NCBI RefSeq assembly: GCF_910578445.1
Contig: NZ_CAJTQC010000014.1
Location: forward strand, 6,543 to 70,542
Reading direction: 5' to 3'
Length of the DNA stretch: 64,000 bases
Source of the DNA: an uncultured Duncaniella sp.
Lineage (GTDB): Bacteria; Bacteroidota; Bacteroidia; Bacteroidales; Muribaculaceae
Part shown: piece by piece, positions 1 to 8,121 of the stretch
How the letters are laid out: each line of letters opens with the position of its first letter
Position numbering within the stretch: position 1 is the first letter of the stretch
Position numbers and translations under genes: made by a program
The notes under the pieces: generated by a model
The model's database searches: none
Seen by the model: the letters and a program-made list of their open reading frames with translations, nothing else
What the model was told of the DNA's origin: nothing

Positions 1-448
1 CAACGCGCAGAGCGTTGAACACAACTGGGTCGTTATCGATGCTACCGATCAGGTGCTCGGTCGCCTTTGTGCCAAAGTCGCCTTGATTCTTCGTGGAAAG
101 AACAAGCCCAGCTACTCACCCAACATCGAGTGCGGCGACAACGTAATCATCATCAATGCCGATAAGGTTCGTCTCACAGGCAAAAAGTGGACTGACCGCG
201 AATATCTTTCATACACCGGCTATCCCGGCGGTCAGCGCGTCGCTACCCCCGAAATCATGATGAAGAAATCGCTCAACAAGCACCTCAAGCCCGGCTATCA
301 CCCCCTCTTCATCAAGGTTGTGAAAGGCATGCTTCCCAAGAACCGTCTTGGTCGTGCAATCATCGAAAACATGCACGTTTACAACGGTCCTAACCACCCC
401 CACGAAGCACAGAATCCAGTACTTATCGACATTAACAAAATTAAATAA
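1..448 (+). CDS. rplM: 50S ribosomal protein L13 (5' end cut by window)
   Basis: Large-subunit protein L13, an early-assembly 23S rRNA binder. The reading frame is open from base 2 to the TAA at 446-448, so the true start lies left of the window and only about 148 codons are present. A valine codon GTG at 53 could be mistaken for a start, but the conserved stretch before it (NWVVIDATDQVLGRL) is typical L13, so it is internal. The family signatures GDNVIIINADKVRLTGKKW and GMLPKNRLGR are intact. The gene is followed after 7 bases by rpsI, the usual rplM-rpsI pairing, so the two are almost certainly cotranscribed. Identification is secure. Confidence 0.97.
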   Translation, partial: NAQSVEHNWVVIDATDQVLGRLCAKVALILRGKNKPSYSPNIECGDNVIIINADKVRLTGKKWTDREYLSYTGYPGGQRVATPEIMMKKSLNKHLKPGYHPLFIKVVKGMLPKNRLGRAIIENMHVYNGPNHPHEAQNPVLIDINKIK

Positions 449-455
449 TTGAAGA

Positions 456-842
456 ATGGAATCAGTTAATGCAGTTGGCCGCCGTAAAGCTGCCGTAGCT
501 CGCGTGATCGTTAAAGAAGGAAACGGTCAAATCACCATCAACAAACGTCCCCTCGATGTTTATTTCCCCTCTTCCATCCTTCAGTACATCGTTAAGCAGC
601 CCCTGCTCACTCTCGAAGCAACCGAGAAATACGACATCAAGGTTAACCTCAACGGAGGTGGCTACAAGGGACAGGCAGAAGCTCTTCGTCTTGCTATCGC
701 ACGCGCACTTGTTAAGATCAACCCCGAAGACAAGCACGCACTCCGCGTCGAAGGCTTCATGACCCGCGACCCGCGCGTCGTTGAACGTAAGAAGCCCGGT
801 CGTCCCAAAGCACGCAAGCGCTTCCAGTTCTCAAAGCGTTAA
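456..842 (+). CDS. rpsI: 30S ribosomal protein S9
   Basis: Small-subunit protein S9, whose C-terminal tail reaches the P-site tRNA. The 128 residues match the usual length. The signature GGGYKGQAEALRLAIARAL and the basic tail ending KRFQFSKR are present; the terminal SKR is the conserved tRNA-contacting end. The start ATG lies 7 bases after the rplM stop. The order rplM-rpsI-rpsB-tsf is a common ribosomal cluster in Bacteroidetes. Nothing unusual was seen. Confidence 0.97.
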   Translation: MESVNAVGRRKAAVARVIVKEGNGQITINKRPLDVYFPSSILQYIVKQPLLTLEATEKYDIKVNLNGGGYKGQAEALRLAIARALVKINPEDKHALRVEGFMTRDPRVVERKKPGRPKARKRFQFSKR

Positions 843-1012
843 TATTTATCAGGAGCATATATGGCTCTCTTGCAGGCTCAGAGCTTAGAGCCTGACATCA
901 ATCGAAAGCCACGACGCTCCAAAGTGTTTAGTATCTAAACCGCCGAGATGGACACGTTCCCTACTCCACGGTTGTAATTTTCTAAAGAACGTAAACAACA
1001 CCAAAACAGACA
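843..1012 (+). promoter_or_regulatory. Structured leader between rpsI and rpsB (candidate autoregulatory element)
   Basis: This 170-base gap sits inside an otherwise tight ribosomal cluster. It holds a 7-bp hairpin, CAGGCTC (873-879) with GAGCCTG (888-894) and an 8-base loop. An AACCG/CGGTT pairing (about 936-976) encloses a purine-rich loop just before the rpsB start. The first hairpin has no T-run, so it is not a simple terminator. Ribosomal-protein leaders that bind S2 are known in bacteria; that this is one is inference. Confidence 0.4.
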
Positions 1013-1828
1013 ATGTCAACTCCAAATTTTGACCAACTCCTCGAAGCAGGTTGCCATTTTGGCCACATGAAAAGAAAATGGAATCCTGCAATGGCTCCTT
1101 ACATCTTCATGGAGCGCAACGGTATCCACATCATCGACCTCTATAAGACTCAGGCCAAGCTCGAAGAAGCTGCTGCCGCACTCCGCAACATCGCAAAGGG
1201 TGGCAAGAAAATCCTTTTCGTAGCTACCAAGAAGCAGGCCAAAGAAATCCTTGCCGAGAAGGCTCAGAGCGTCAACATGCCCTACGTTATCGAACGTTGG
1301 CCCGGCGGTATGCTCACAAACTTCCCCACAATCCGCAAGGCTGTGAAGAAGATGACCTCTATCGACAAGATGCAGAAGGACGGAACTTTCGACAACCTTT
1401 CAAAGCGCGAAAAGCTCCAGATTTCACGTCAGCGCGCCAAGCTCGAAAAGAACCTTGGTTCAATCGCCGACCTCAACCGTCTTCCCTCTGCCCTCTTCAT
1501 CGTTGACGTTTGCAAGGAACACATCGCCGTTGCCGAAGCCAACCGTCTCGGTATCCCCGTATTCGCTATCGTCGACACCAACTCTGATCCCTCAAACGTT
1601 GATTTCGTAATTCCCGCTAACGACGACGCATCTAAGTCAATCGAACTTATCCTCAACACCGTATGCGCTTCAATCACCGAAGGTCTTGAAGAGCGTAAGG
1701 TTGAAAAGGCCGACGAAAAAGCAGCCGGTGAAAATGCCGACGCTCCCCGTCGCGACCGTCGCCGCGTAAGCCGCAAGGACGAAAACGAAGCTGAAGTAGC
1801 AGCTGAACCTGCAGCTGAAGCTGAATAA
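1013..1828 (+). CDS. rpsB: 30S ribosomal protein S2
   Basis: Small-subunit protein S2, a late-assembly protein at the head-body junction. The start context gives MSTPNFDQLLEAGCHFGHMKRKWNP with the conserved AGCHFGH motif near residue 12, and the core motif ERWPGGMLTNFPTIRKA is present. The protein is 271 residues, about 25-30 longer than the E. coli form. The extra length is an Ala/Glu-rich tail (from about residue 225) with an RRDRRRVSRK patch. Such low-complexity tails are common on Bacteroidetes S2. tsf follows after 39 bases, the near-universal rpsB-tsf pairing. Confidence 0.97.
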   Translation: MSTPNFDQLLEAGCHFGHMKRKWNPAMAPYIFMERNGIHIIDLYKTQAKLEEAAAALRNIAKGGKKILFVATKKQAKEILAEKAQSVNMPYVIERWPGGMLTNFPTIRKAVKKMTSIDKMQKDGTFDNLSKREKLQISRQRAKLEKNLGSIADLNRLPSALFIVDVCKEHIAVAEANRLGIPVFAIVDTNSDPSNVDFVIPANDDASKSIELILNTVCASITEGLEERKVEKADEKAAGENADAPRRDRRRVSRKDENEAEVAAEPAAEAE

Positions 1829-1867
1829 TCAATTTTTTATTTCTAACATTCTAACTCCAATTATATT

Positions 1868-2860
1868 ATGGCAGTAACAATGGCAGACATCACCAAACTG
1901 CGCAATCTTACAAGCGCCGGTTTGATGGACTGCAAAAAAGCTCTCGCCGAAACCGACGGTGACATCGAAGCAGCTGTCGAGATTCTCCGCAAAAAAGGTC
2001 AGGCTGTAGCCGCCAAGCGCGAAGACCGTCAGGCAGCAGAAGGCTGCGTAATCGCCCGCACAGACGGCACTTTCGCCGCTGTACTCGCTCTTAACTGCGA
2101 AACTGACTTCGTAGCTAAGAACGCTGGCTTCGTAGCCCTCGCCAACAAGCTCATGGACATCGCCATGGAAAACAAGTTCAAGACTGTTGAAGAGCTCAAG
2201 GCTTTCACTGTTGACGGACAGACTGTTGCCGACCTCATCACTGAAGAGAGCGGTAAGACCGGCGAAAAGACTGAAATCGGCGCATACGAAGTAGTTGAAG
2301 CTCCCACAACCGCTGCTTACAACCACTTCAACAACAAACTCGCTGCAATCGTAGGCTTCAACCTCGAAGGTGTCGACGCTCAGATTGGTCGCGAAGTATG
2401 TATGCAGATTGCATCAATGAACCCCGTTGCTGTTAGCCGCGAAGACGTTCCTCAGGCCACTATCGATCAGGAAATCGCAGTTGCCGTTGAAAAGACCAAG
2501 CAGGAACAGGTACGCAAGGCTGTTGAAGCCGCTCTTAAGAAAGCCGGCCTCAACCCCAACCACTTCGACTCAGAGGACCACATCGAATCCAACATCTCTA
2601 AGGGCTGGATTACTGAAGAAGACGCTGCCAAGGGTCGCGAAATCATCAAGGTCACTGCTGAAGCTAAGGCTGCAAACCTCCCCGAAGCAATGATTCAGAA
2701 CATTGCCAACGGACGTCTCAACAAGTTCTTCAAAGAATCTTGCCTCATGGAACAGGAATACGTACAGGACAGCAAGCTCACTGTAGGTCAGTTCCTCGAC
2801 AACACTCAGAAGGGCCTTGTTGTAGTAGCCTTCAAGCGCGTTAACCTCAATCAGGACTAA
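1868..2860 (+). CDS. tsf: Elongation factor Ts
   Basis: Guanine-nucleotide exchange factor that recycles EF-Tu-GDP. The N-terminal UBA-like helix (ITKLRNLTSAGLMDCKKAL) and the TDFVAKN motif that contacts EF-Tu are both clear. The length of 330 residues is longer than the E. coli protein (about 283) but usual for Bacteroidetes. The start at 1868 was chosen because the second ATG at 1880 lies within the conserved MAVTMADITKL opening. A strong terminator follows at 2904-2950, closing the rplM-rpsI-rpsB-tsf cluster. Confidence 0.97.
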   Translation: MAVTMADITKLRNLTSAGLMDCKKALAETDGDIEAAVEILRKKGQAVAAKREDRQAAEGCVIARTDGTFAAVLALNCETDFVAKNAGFVALANKLMDIAMENKFKTVEELKAFTVDGQTVADLITEESGKTGEKTEIGAYEVVEAPTTAAYNHFNNKLAAIVGFNLEGVDAQIGREVCMQIASMNPVAVSREDVPQATIDQEIAVAVEKTKQEQVRKAVEAALKKAGLNPNHFDSEDHIESNISKGWITEEDAAKGREIIKVTAEAKAANLPEAMIQNIANGRLNKFFKESCLMEQEYVQDSKLTVGQFLDNTQKGLVVVAFKRVNLNQD

Positions 2861-2903
2861 TCTACCGGTTAATACTGAAAGTCATAACAACGCAATATTC
2901 CAA

Positions 2904-2950
2904 GGACGGCTGTCCCGCTGCTTTGTCAGCGAGACAGCCGTCCGGCTTTT
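2904..2950 (+). terminator. Intrinsic terminator after tsf
   Basis: Eleven-bp stem GGACGGCTGTC/GACAGCCGTCC, extended by GCTG/CAGC, followed by GGCTTTT. It ends the ribosomal-protein transcription unit. Confidence 0.85.
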
Positions 2951-3032
2951 CTCTCCCCCCCGAACGCGATATTTTAAGTTTTTTACATCTTTAATCTGTT
3001 AGTCGGTGAAAACCACGGCATTGTCCATCCGA

Positions 3033-3064
3033 TTTGCATGAGCGACTGAAAATTTTTACTTTTG
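3033..3064 (+). promoter_or_regulatory. Bacteroidetes-type promoter for the LytS-like kinase
   Basis: TTTG at 3033-3036, a 20-base spacer, then TACTTTTG at 3057-3064, matching the -33 TTTG / -7 TAnnTTTG consensus. It lies about 30 bases before the start at 3095. Confidence 0.6.
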
Positions 3065-3094
3065 TAAAACAGCATCGCACAATTTTAGAAAACC

Positions 3095-4204
3095 ATGAAG
3101 GAAATCCTGACACGTCAGCGTCTCACCACTTTTCTGACACACCTGCTCTGCATAATCATCCTTATCATCCTTCCGGAGATTCTATCGAGCCTTGCCAATC
3201 CGGGGCGTCCGATAAAAATGTGGATGTATACAAAGACATTTGTATTCATCGGGGTATTCTACACCAACTACTACTGCATAATAGAGCAATCGTTTGACAA
3301 GCCCAAACGTTTCCTTCGTTTTTTCGGCTACAATTTCCTTCTAATCATAGTAGCCCTCGGACTCATATATCTCATCTGGCGCTTTAAAGGCCATCTTGGA
3401 GGGCGCACACCACTCAGAAACCACCCATCACCTACCGAAAGCATGTATTTTGCAAAATCAATCGGCATGCTCTCGCGCGACGTAGTGATGCTGATTCTTG
3501 TTATCGGTTTTGCGACAGCCCTACGGTTAGGCGACAAATGGCTCAAGCTTGACCGCAAACGGCAGGACCTCATCAACATGCAGCATGAGGAAGAACTGAA
3601 AAATCTGAAAAGCCAGCTCAATCCTCATTTCCTTTTCAACACCCTTAACTCAATATATGCACTCATCGCAATCTCTCCATCCAAAGCTCAGAGTGCCGTC
3701 CACGAACTGAGCCGACTACTCCGCTACGTGCTCTACGACACTTCAGCCACAGTCTCACTCAGACAGGAACTCGCGTTTATCGACAACTATGTCAGCCTTA
3801 TGAAGCTACGACTGAGCTCCGCGATAAAACTCAACGTGACGCTTGATGCCGGAAACAATGAAAATCTCCACATCGCACCACTGCTTTTCATAACACTCAT
3901 TGAAAACGTTTTCAAACACGGGATACACACACCGGAAATCCCGCTTGAAATATCAGTCATTGCACACGGCGACACCATCGAATGCCGCACATCCAACGGA
4001 CATTCTGCAACCGGAAGCCACACCAAACTGCCGGCGCTGCCTGCAACTGACCACGATGACTCCAACAGCGGTGGAATCGGGCTGTCCAATCTTCGCCGGC
4101 GTCTCGACCTGATATATGGCCGGAATGCACAGCTCGACATAATCACAACTGATAAATCATACGAAGTGAGCCTGAAAATCCATATCACTGACACTTATAA
4201 TTAA
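3095..4204 (+). CDS. LytS/YpdA-family sensor histidine kinase
   Basis: Membrane histidine kinase that would phosphorylate the response regulator encoded next. Four hydrophobic segments fill the N-terminal half (about residues 11-32, 48-63, 78-96 and 129-145). They are followed by a short coiled linker and the His_kinase block LKSQLNPHFLFNTLNSI with phospho-acceptor His178. The C-terminal ATPase shows the N box (ENVFKHG) and the G box GGIGLSNLRRRLDLIYG. The length of 369 residues is typical for this class, which lacks a classic HAMP/HisKA arrangement. No periplasmic sensor domain is apparent, so the stimulus is unknown. The ATG at 3095 follows a good promoter. A LytTR regulator begins 137 bases downstream. 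Confidence 0.9.
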   Translation: MKEILTRQRLTTFLTHLLCIIILIILPEILSSLANPGRPIKMWMYTKTFVFIGVFYTNYYCIIEQSFDKPKRFLRFFGYNFLLIIVALGLIYLIWRFKGHLGGRTPLRNHPSPTESMYFAKSIGMLSRDVVMLILVIGFATALRLGDKWLKLDRKRQDLINMQHEEELKNLKSQLNPHFLFNTLNSIYALIAISPSKAQSAVHELSRLLRYVLYDTSATVSLRQELAFIDNYVSLMKLRLSSAIKLNVTLDAGNNENLHIAPLLFITLIENVFKHGIHTPEIPLEISVIAHGDTIECRTSNGHSATGSHTKLPALPATDHDDSNSGGIGLSNLRRRLDLIYGRNAQLDIITTDKSYEVSLKIHITDTYN

Positions 4205-4341
4205 AATGTATCTTGGAGGCTGTTTAAACTTTTCAACAAAAAATCAGTCTAACTACCATCTCTCTCCCTCAGACAATGGAATTCCATAACATAAGACTAT
4301 CGTATAATAAAGAAATAACCACAGCTTAAACAACACCATAC

Positions 4342-5076
4342 ATGTCACTCCGCTGCTGCGTCATTGATGACGAACCTCTCGCATCAGGCCTAATCAAATC
4401 CTACATAGAGAAAACCCCGTTTCTTGAATTCGTCGGAGAATTCTCATCGCCAAGAGACGCCATCTCCGTGATTCTTAATGACAATATCGACATCGTGTTC
4501 CTTGACATCCAAATGCCACAGTTAAACGGCATAGAATTCGCAAAAATCATACCTCCGACAACGCGAATAATCTTCACGACAGCCTATTCCAACTATGCAG
4601 TCGAAGGATTCAAGGTCAATGCGCTCGACTATCTCCTCAAACCCATAAGCTACGAGGAATTTCTTGAGGCCGCAAACCGCGCCCTCAACTGGCATGAGCT
4701 GACCAGACGCAACTCTACTCATAAAGCAGCCGAAAACGCTTTCACCGACGGCGACTATGTGATTATAAAAAGCGAATATAAGCTCGTGCAGATCAACATC
4801 AACGACATCATATACATCGAAGGGCTTAAAGACTACGTGAAAATATATGTCGACGGGACTGATAAATCAATCATGTCTCTTCTCAGCATGAAGACCCTCG
4901 AACAGACCCTCCCTGCGTCACAATTCATGCGTGTCCATAGATCATTTATCGTAAATCTGTCAAAAATAAAAATCATCGAACGCAACCGCATCCTTTTCGG
5001 AAAAGTCCAGATTCCAATCTCCGACAGCTACAAGGATGCTTTCTCCGACTACATCAACCGCCGGACCTTAGCCTGA
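4342..5076 (+). CDS. LytTR-family response regulator
   Basis: Cytoplasmic DNA-binding regulator, partner of the kinase just upstream. Residues 1-120 form a receiver domain with the acidic pair in DDEP (9-12), phospho-acceptor Asp55 in VFLDIQMP, and the conserved Lys100 in YLLKP. Residues about 145-244 form a LytTR DNA-binding domain (IIKSEYKLVQININDIIYIEGLKDYVKIY region, with HRSFIVNLSKI). The 244-residue length is standard. The target promoters are unknown. The gap before it holds no evident promoter, so it is probably cotranscribed with the kinase. A terminator follows at 5104. Confidence 0.92.
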   Translation: MSLRCCVIDDEPLASGLIKSYIEKTPFLEFVGEFSSPRDAISVILNDNIDIVFLDIQMPQLNGIEFAKIIPPTTRIIFTTAYSNYAVEGFKVNALDYLLKPISYEEFLEAANRALNWHELTRRNSTHKAAENAFTDGDYVIIKSEYKLVQININDIIYIEGLKDYVKIYVDGTDKSIMSLLSMKTLEQTLPASQFMRVHRSFIVNLSKIKIIERNRILFGKVQIPISDSYKDAFSDYINRRTLA

Positions 5077-5103
5077 AAAAAACATTTATTCCTTATAACA
5101 CCC

Positions 5104-5149
5104 AAAGCAACAGAGGGTCGGTCATCACGACCAACCCTCTGTTGCTTTA
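5104..5149. terminator. Intrinsic terminator after the LytTR regulator
   Basis: Near-perfect hairpin: AAAGCAACAGAGGGT (5104-5118) pairs with ACCCTCTGTTGCTTT (5134-5148), with an inner GGTC/GACC step. An A-tract on the left and T-tract on the right would let it work in either direction. Confidence 0.85.
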
Positions 5150-5530
5150 TATTCAAATCAGTGCAAATGTAATCTGATTTAATTACAAAATGGAAGCTTA
5201 ATTAATTTCGTATTAAAGAGCCTAATGTGCTCTCTTTATATATAAGACGTTCAATGCCGCCAAATAGTTACATCCGGACAGCGATTTTCACATCATTTAA
5301 TATTTCAAGATTAGAAACCCTGCATGAAAAACTCACGACGTTAAATACAGTTAAATAGTTGTCAGAAAATTTAATTCGGTGTAAATTTGCCATGTGTATG
5401 AATTCATGATAATCCTAACCATGAAACTTGCGAATTTAGAATTGTTTTACAACATTTGTTCATCACACTAATTCTTGAAAATCAATTATTTATTTTTTGT
5501 TTTTTTATTTTTTTACTTAAATCAATTTTT
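5150..5530 (+). promoter_or_regulatory. AT-rich intergenic region with a Bacteroidetes promoter
   Basis: No gene was recognised here. A promoter is visible: TTG at 5359-5361, a 20-base spacer, and TAAATTTG at 5382-5389. Transcription would start near 5396, leaving a long AT-rich leader of about 135 bases before the ATG at 5531. The TTTTTTATTTTTTTA stretch just before the gene resembles the A/T-rich translation-initiation regions common in Bacteroidetes. Confidence 0.5.
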
Positions 5531-6196
5531 ATGAAAAAGATTTTTACTCTTCTTGCCGCTACGCTCCTTTCATTTTCAGCAATGGCCGACACCATGATTC
5601 TTTCAAATGTAGGTAAAGTTAAGCAAAACATCCTCAGTGGCTCTGAACTTGGTACAGATGTTCCTGAAGGCTGGTCACTCCAGTGCATGAACGAAGCCAA
5701 GAACCTCGAAAGCGGAAACGAATTCACTATTGACGGCAATGCTTACCGTGCAATCAAATTCTCAAATGGTGCACAAAACACAGTTACTCTTCCTGCAGGT
5801 TTAGTTGCTACTAAAGTGACATTCTACGCTACAATCAATAAAGACGGAGCAACTAACCGTCCTTGCTACTGGGCAGAAGTCGCAGGTGCTGAATACACTG
5901 TTGACGAAAACAACGGAATCATAGAATCATTCAAGGATTATGAAAACCCTAACATCCAATCGTTTACTGTCAACAAGCTCAACTCTTTTACATTCAAGAA
6001 TGCCGGTGAACAGCCGTTTGCTGTACTCGTTGTTGAATACGAGCCCGGAAATACTTCAGCCATCACCGATATCGTTTCTGACGAAAACGCTCCCGTCGAA
6101 TACTTCAACCTTCAGGGTGTTCGCGTTGAGAATCCTGCAAACGGAATCTTCATCAAGCGTCAGGGTTCTAAGGTAGAGAAAGTAATCGTAAAATAA
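5531..6196 (+). CDS. Secreted protein with C-terminal sorting-like tail
   Basis: Unrecognised 221-residue secreted protein. The start at 5531 gives a clean signal peptide (MKKIFTLLAATLLSFSAMA, cleavage before DTM); a longer upstream reading would place hydrophobic sequence ahead of it and is unlikely. The middle (about residues 25-170) looks like a beta-sandwich with no catalytic motif I can name. The last 35 residues contain YFNLQGVRVENPANGIFI and end in a basic KVEKVIVK stretch. This pattern closes many secreted Bacteroidales proteins and resembles type IX sorting tails. The second pectate lyase (13574-15928) ends in a related way. A terminator follows immediately, so it is monocistronic. 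Confidence 0.7.
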   Translation: MKKIFTLLAATLLSFSAMADTMILSNVGKVKQNILSGSELGTDVPEGWSLQCMNEAKNLESGNEFTIDGNAYRAIKFSNGAQNTVTLPAGLVATKVTFYATINKDGATNRPCYWAEVAGAEYTVDENNGIIESFKDYENPNIQSFTVNKLNSFTFKNAGEQPFAVLVVEYEPGNTSAITDIVSDENAPVEYFNLQGVRVENPANGIFIKRQGSKVEKVIVK

Positions 6197-6239
6197 ACTT
6201 TGTCAGCTTTAGCATTCCATAACTCAATATTATAATTTT

Positions 6240-6274
6240 GTCGGTCGGCATTCATCATGCCGACCGGCTTTTTT
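6240..6274 (+). terminator. Intrinsic terminator
   Basis: Stem of about 12 bp built on GGTCGGCAT / ATGCCGACC with a 5-base loop, followed by TTTTTT. It ends the secreted-protein gene. Confidence 0.9.
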
Positions 6275-6395
6275 ATTATTCATAATATCATTAATTTATT
6301 AAACTATCCGCCACTAATCTGCGTTTCTTCTTATAGACGACAATTGCCCGAAAAATAACAACACATAATATACACTCACCTATCAACATTTATAG

Positions 6396-7256
6396 ATGAA
6401 ACGAATTATAATAATGGGAGCTACGTCAGGCATCGGATTGCGCGTAGCCGAGATTTTCGCAAAAGCCGGATGGCTTGTCGGCGCAGCCGGACGCAAAGAG
6501 AAAGTATTGCGCAAACTCCAGTCCGACTATACCGACAAGATACGCTATGCACAGATAAACATCAACGACACAGATGCCCCCAACAGGATGCGCGACCTTA
6601 TCAACCGTCTCGGAGGCATGGACATCTACTTCCATGTCGCCGGAATCGGATATGAGAACGAAGCTCTTATAACAGAACACGACACAGCCACCGCACAGAC
6701 CAATGTAGTCGGATTCACCCGCATGATCGACACTGCCTTCCGCTATTTCCGGTCTCACGGTCGACGCGGACGCATCGCAGCAGTCACCTCTGTGGCCGGA
6801 ACAAATGGAATCGGAGAACTCGCCTCCTACTCCGCATCTAAAAAATATCAGCAGACCTATCTGACAGCACTCGACCAGCTTGCACGCATGCAAGGCCTCG
6901 ACATATCATTCACAGATATCCGTCCGGGATGGATACGCACCCCTCTCCTCAATCCTGACCGCATCTATCCGATGACAATGACTCTTGACCATGCCGTAGT
7001 AGGAATCGTAAAGGCAATCATAGCACGCAAACGAGTCTGCATAGTCGACTGGCGCTGGAATCTCCTTGTCAGAGCATGGAGCCTCCTTCCTGACCGTCTG
7101 TGGGAGCTTCTTCCAATCCGAGTGTCGACACAAGCCACATTTGCCGAAGACAAGGCTGATGCCAAAACCGAAAAGCAGCTCCAGTCACCCGAACCTCCGG
7201 CCAAGATTGCCGTCCCTGCCCCACTCTCGTCGGCATCATCGACTGATCTGAGCTGA
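6396..7256 (+). CDS. Short-chain dehydrogenase/reductase (SDR)
   Basis: NAD(P)-dependent oxidoreductase of the classical SDR family; the substrate cannot be read from the sequence. It has the Rossmann motif GATSGIG (residues 8-14), the catalytic Ser132 in VTSVAG, and the YSASK pair Tyr145/Lys149. The Arg-rich segment after the first strand (AAGRKEKV) suggests a preference for NADP (inference). The core ends near residue 235. The remaining 50 residues carry a hydrophobic stretch (LLVRAWSLLPDRLWELLP) and a charged Pro/Ser tail, a layout seen in membrane-associated SDRs. It is a single gene, convergent with the outer-membrane protein gene downstream. Confidence 0.88.
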   Translation: MKRIIIMGATSGIGLRVAEIFAKAGWLVGAAGRKEKVLRKLQSDYTDKIRYAQININDTDAPNRMRDLINRLGGMDIYFHVAGIGYENEALITEHDTATAQTNVVGFTRMIDTAFRYFRSHGRRGRIAAVTSVAGTNGIGELASYSASKKYQQTYLTALDQLARMQGLDISFTDIRPGWIRTPLLNPDRIYPMTMTLDHAVVGIVKAIIARKRVCIVDWRWNLLVRAWSLLPDRLWELLPIRVSTQATFAEDKADAKTEKQLQSPEPPAKIAVPAPLSSASSTDLS

Positions 7257-7283
7257 CACACCTGCCGGAATCTGCCGACTTAT

Positions 7284-7356
7284 AAAAATAGGACAAGTGC
7301 GAAAATCCACATCTGACGATATTGTCGTAATGGAATTTCGCACTTGTCCTATTTTT
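7284..7356. terminator. Bidirectional terminator with a perfect 21-bp inverted repeat
   Basis: Bases 7284-7304 (AAAAATAGGACAAGTGCGAAA) and 7336-7356 are exact reverse complements, separated by 31 bases. The A-tract/T-tract ends give a U-run in both directions. It lies between the convergent SDR and outer-membrane protein genes. Confidence 0.8.
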
Positions 7357-7375
7357 AAGCCAAAGGGCCGTTGGT

Positions 7376-8119
7376 CTATCTGACCCTTATCATGTATTTC
7401 AATGAAATTTCTATTGACTGGTTTCTCGATGCGGCAAAAAAGTCGCGTTTTGAATCCTTATAGATATTTCCAAGGCCGAAATAGTAACGTCCTTCAAGCA
7501 TTATCGAATGTTTGCGTCTGATTATAAATTCGACACCTGCTCCACCAAGAATTCCGTAGTCAAACTTCCGGTCAATCGGCATGTTCAACTGTTCATTGGT
7601 CCTGTAGCCTTGCGGAAAATCAGGGACAGAACTGTAATTCTCATAATCGAAATTTGCCGAGATTGAATTCGACAGCATGAAACCGACCTCCGGGCCGAGA
7701 TTGACAAAGCCTCTGACCTTATTCGAACCGAAGTAGATATGTGTCAACAACGGAATCGATACATAATTGAGCGTCCGCGTGTAGTTGAATTGCGGAGCTT
7801 CGTCACGCACGAAATCCTCCGCCCAGCCACGTTGAGTGAAATTCACCTCGGCGATAAGACCGAAATATTTCTCCTCGGTATATCGCGCAGCTATACCCAT
7901 CGTCAGGCCTTGGGCAAATTTCGTATGGACCTCCGGCGAGAACGATACGCTCGAAAGCGTAGCACCGGCCTTGCCTCCGATGGCAAAATTCGGAGAATAC
8001 TCCCTTTGAGCCAGAAGGCATGACGGCAGGAGCATCCCCGCCAGCAGAAGCCCGGCTCTGCAGGAATAGAAACTACAGGCAATCTTACGGAAACCCCTTA
8101 TGATACGGTTGGAATTCAT
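7376..8119 (-). CDS. PorT-like outer-membrane beta-barrel protein
   Basis: Small outer-membrane barrel of 247 residues. A long N-terminal region ends in a hydrophobic signal segment (LLLAGMLLPSCLLAQ, about residues 24-38). The mature part begins with FAIGGKAGATLSS and shows alternating hydrophobic/polar strands and the pattern GPEVGFMLS, as in PorT/OmpA-like beta-barrel families. The last strand ends in an aromatic/hydrophobic-basic stretch (ISLKYMIRVR). It starts 2 bases after the upstream LysM gene stops, so the two are translationally coupled and may act together at the cell envelope. The exact function is unknown. A Cys in the signal region is not in a good lipobox. Confidence 0.75.
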   Translation of the reverse strand: MNSNRIIRGFRKIACSFYSCRAGLLLAGMLLPSCLLAQREYSPNFAIGGKAGATLSSVSFSPEVHTKFAQGLTMGIAARYTEEKYFGLIAEVNFTQRGWAEDFVRDEAPQFNYTRTLNYVSIPLLTHIYFGSNKVRGFVNLGPEVGFMLSNSISANFDYENYSSVPDFPQGYRTNEQLNMPIDRKFDYGILGGAGVEFIIRRKHSIMLEGRYYFGLGNIYKDSKRDFFAASRNQSIEISLKYMIRVR

Positions 8120-8121
8120 CT

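Noticed and set aside
53..448. rplM starting at base 53
   Set aside because: Base 53 is an internal GTG valine; conserved L13 sequence continues upstream to the window edge.
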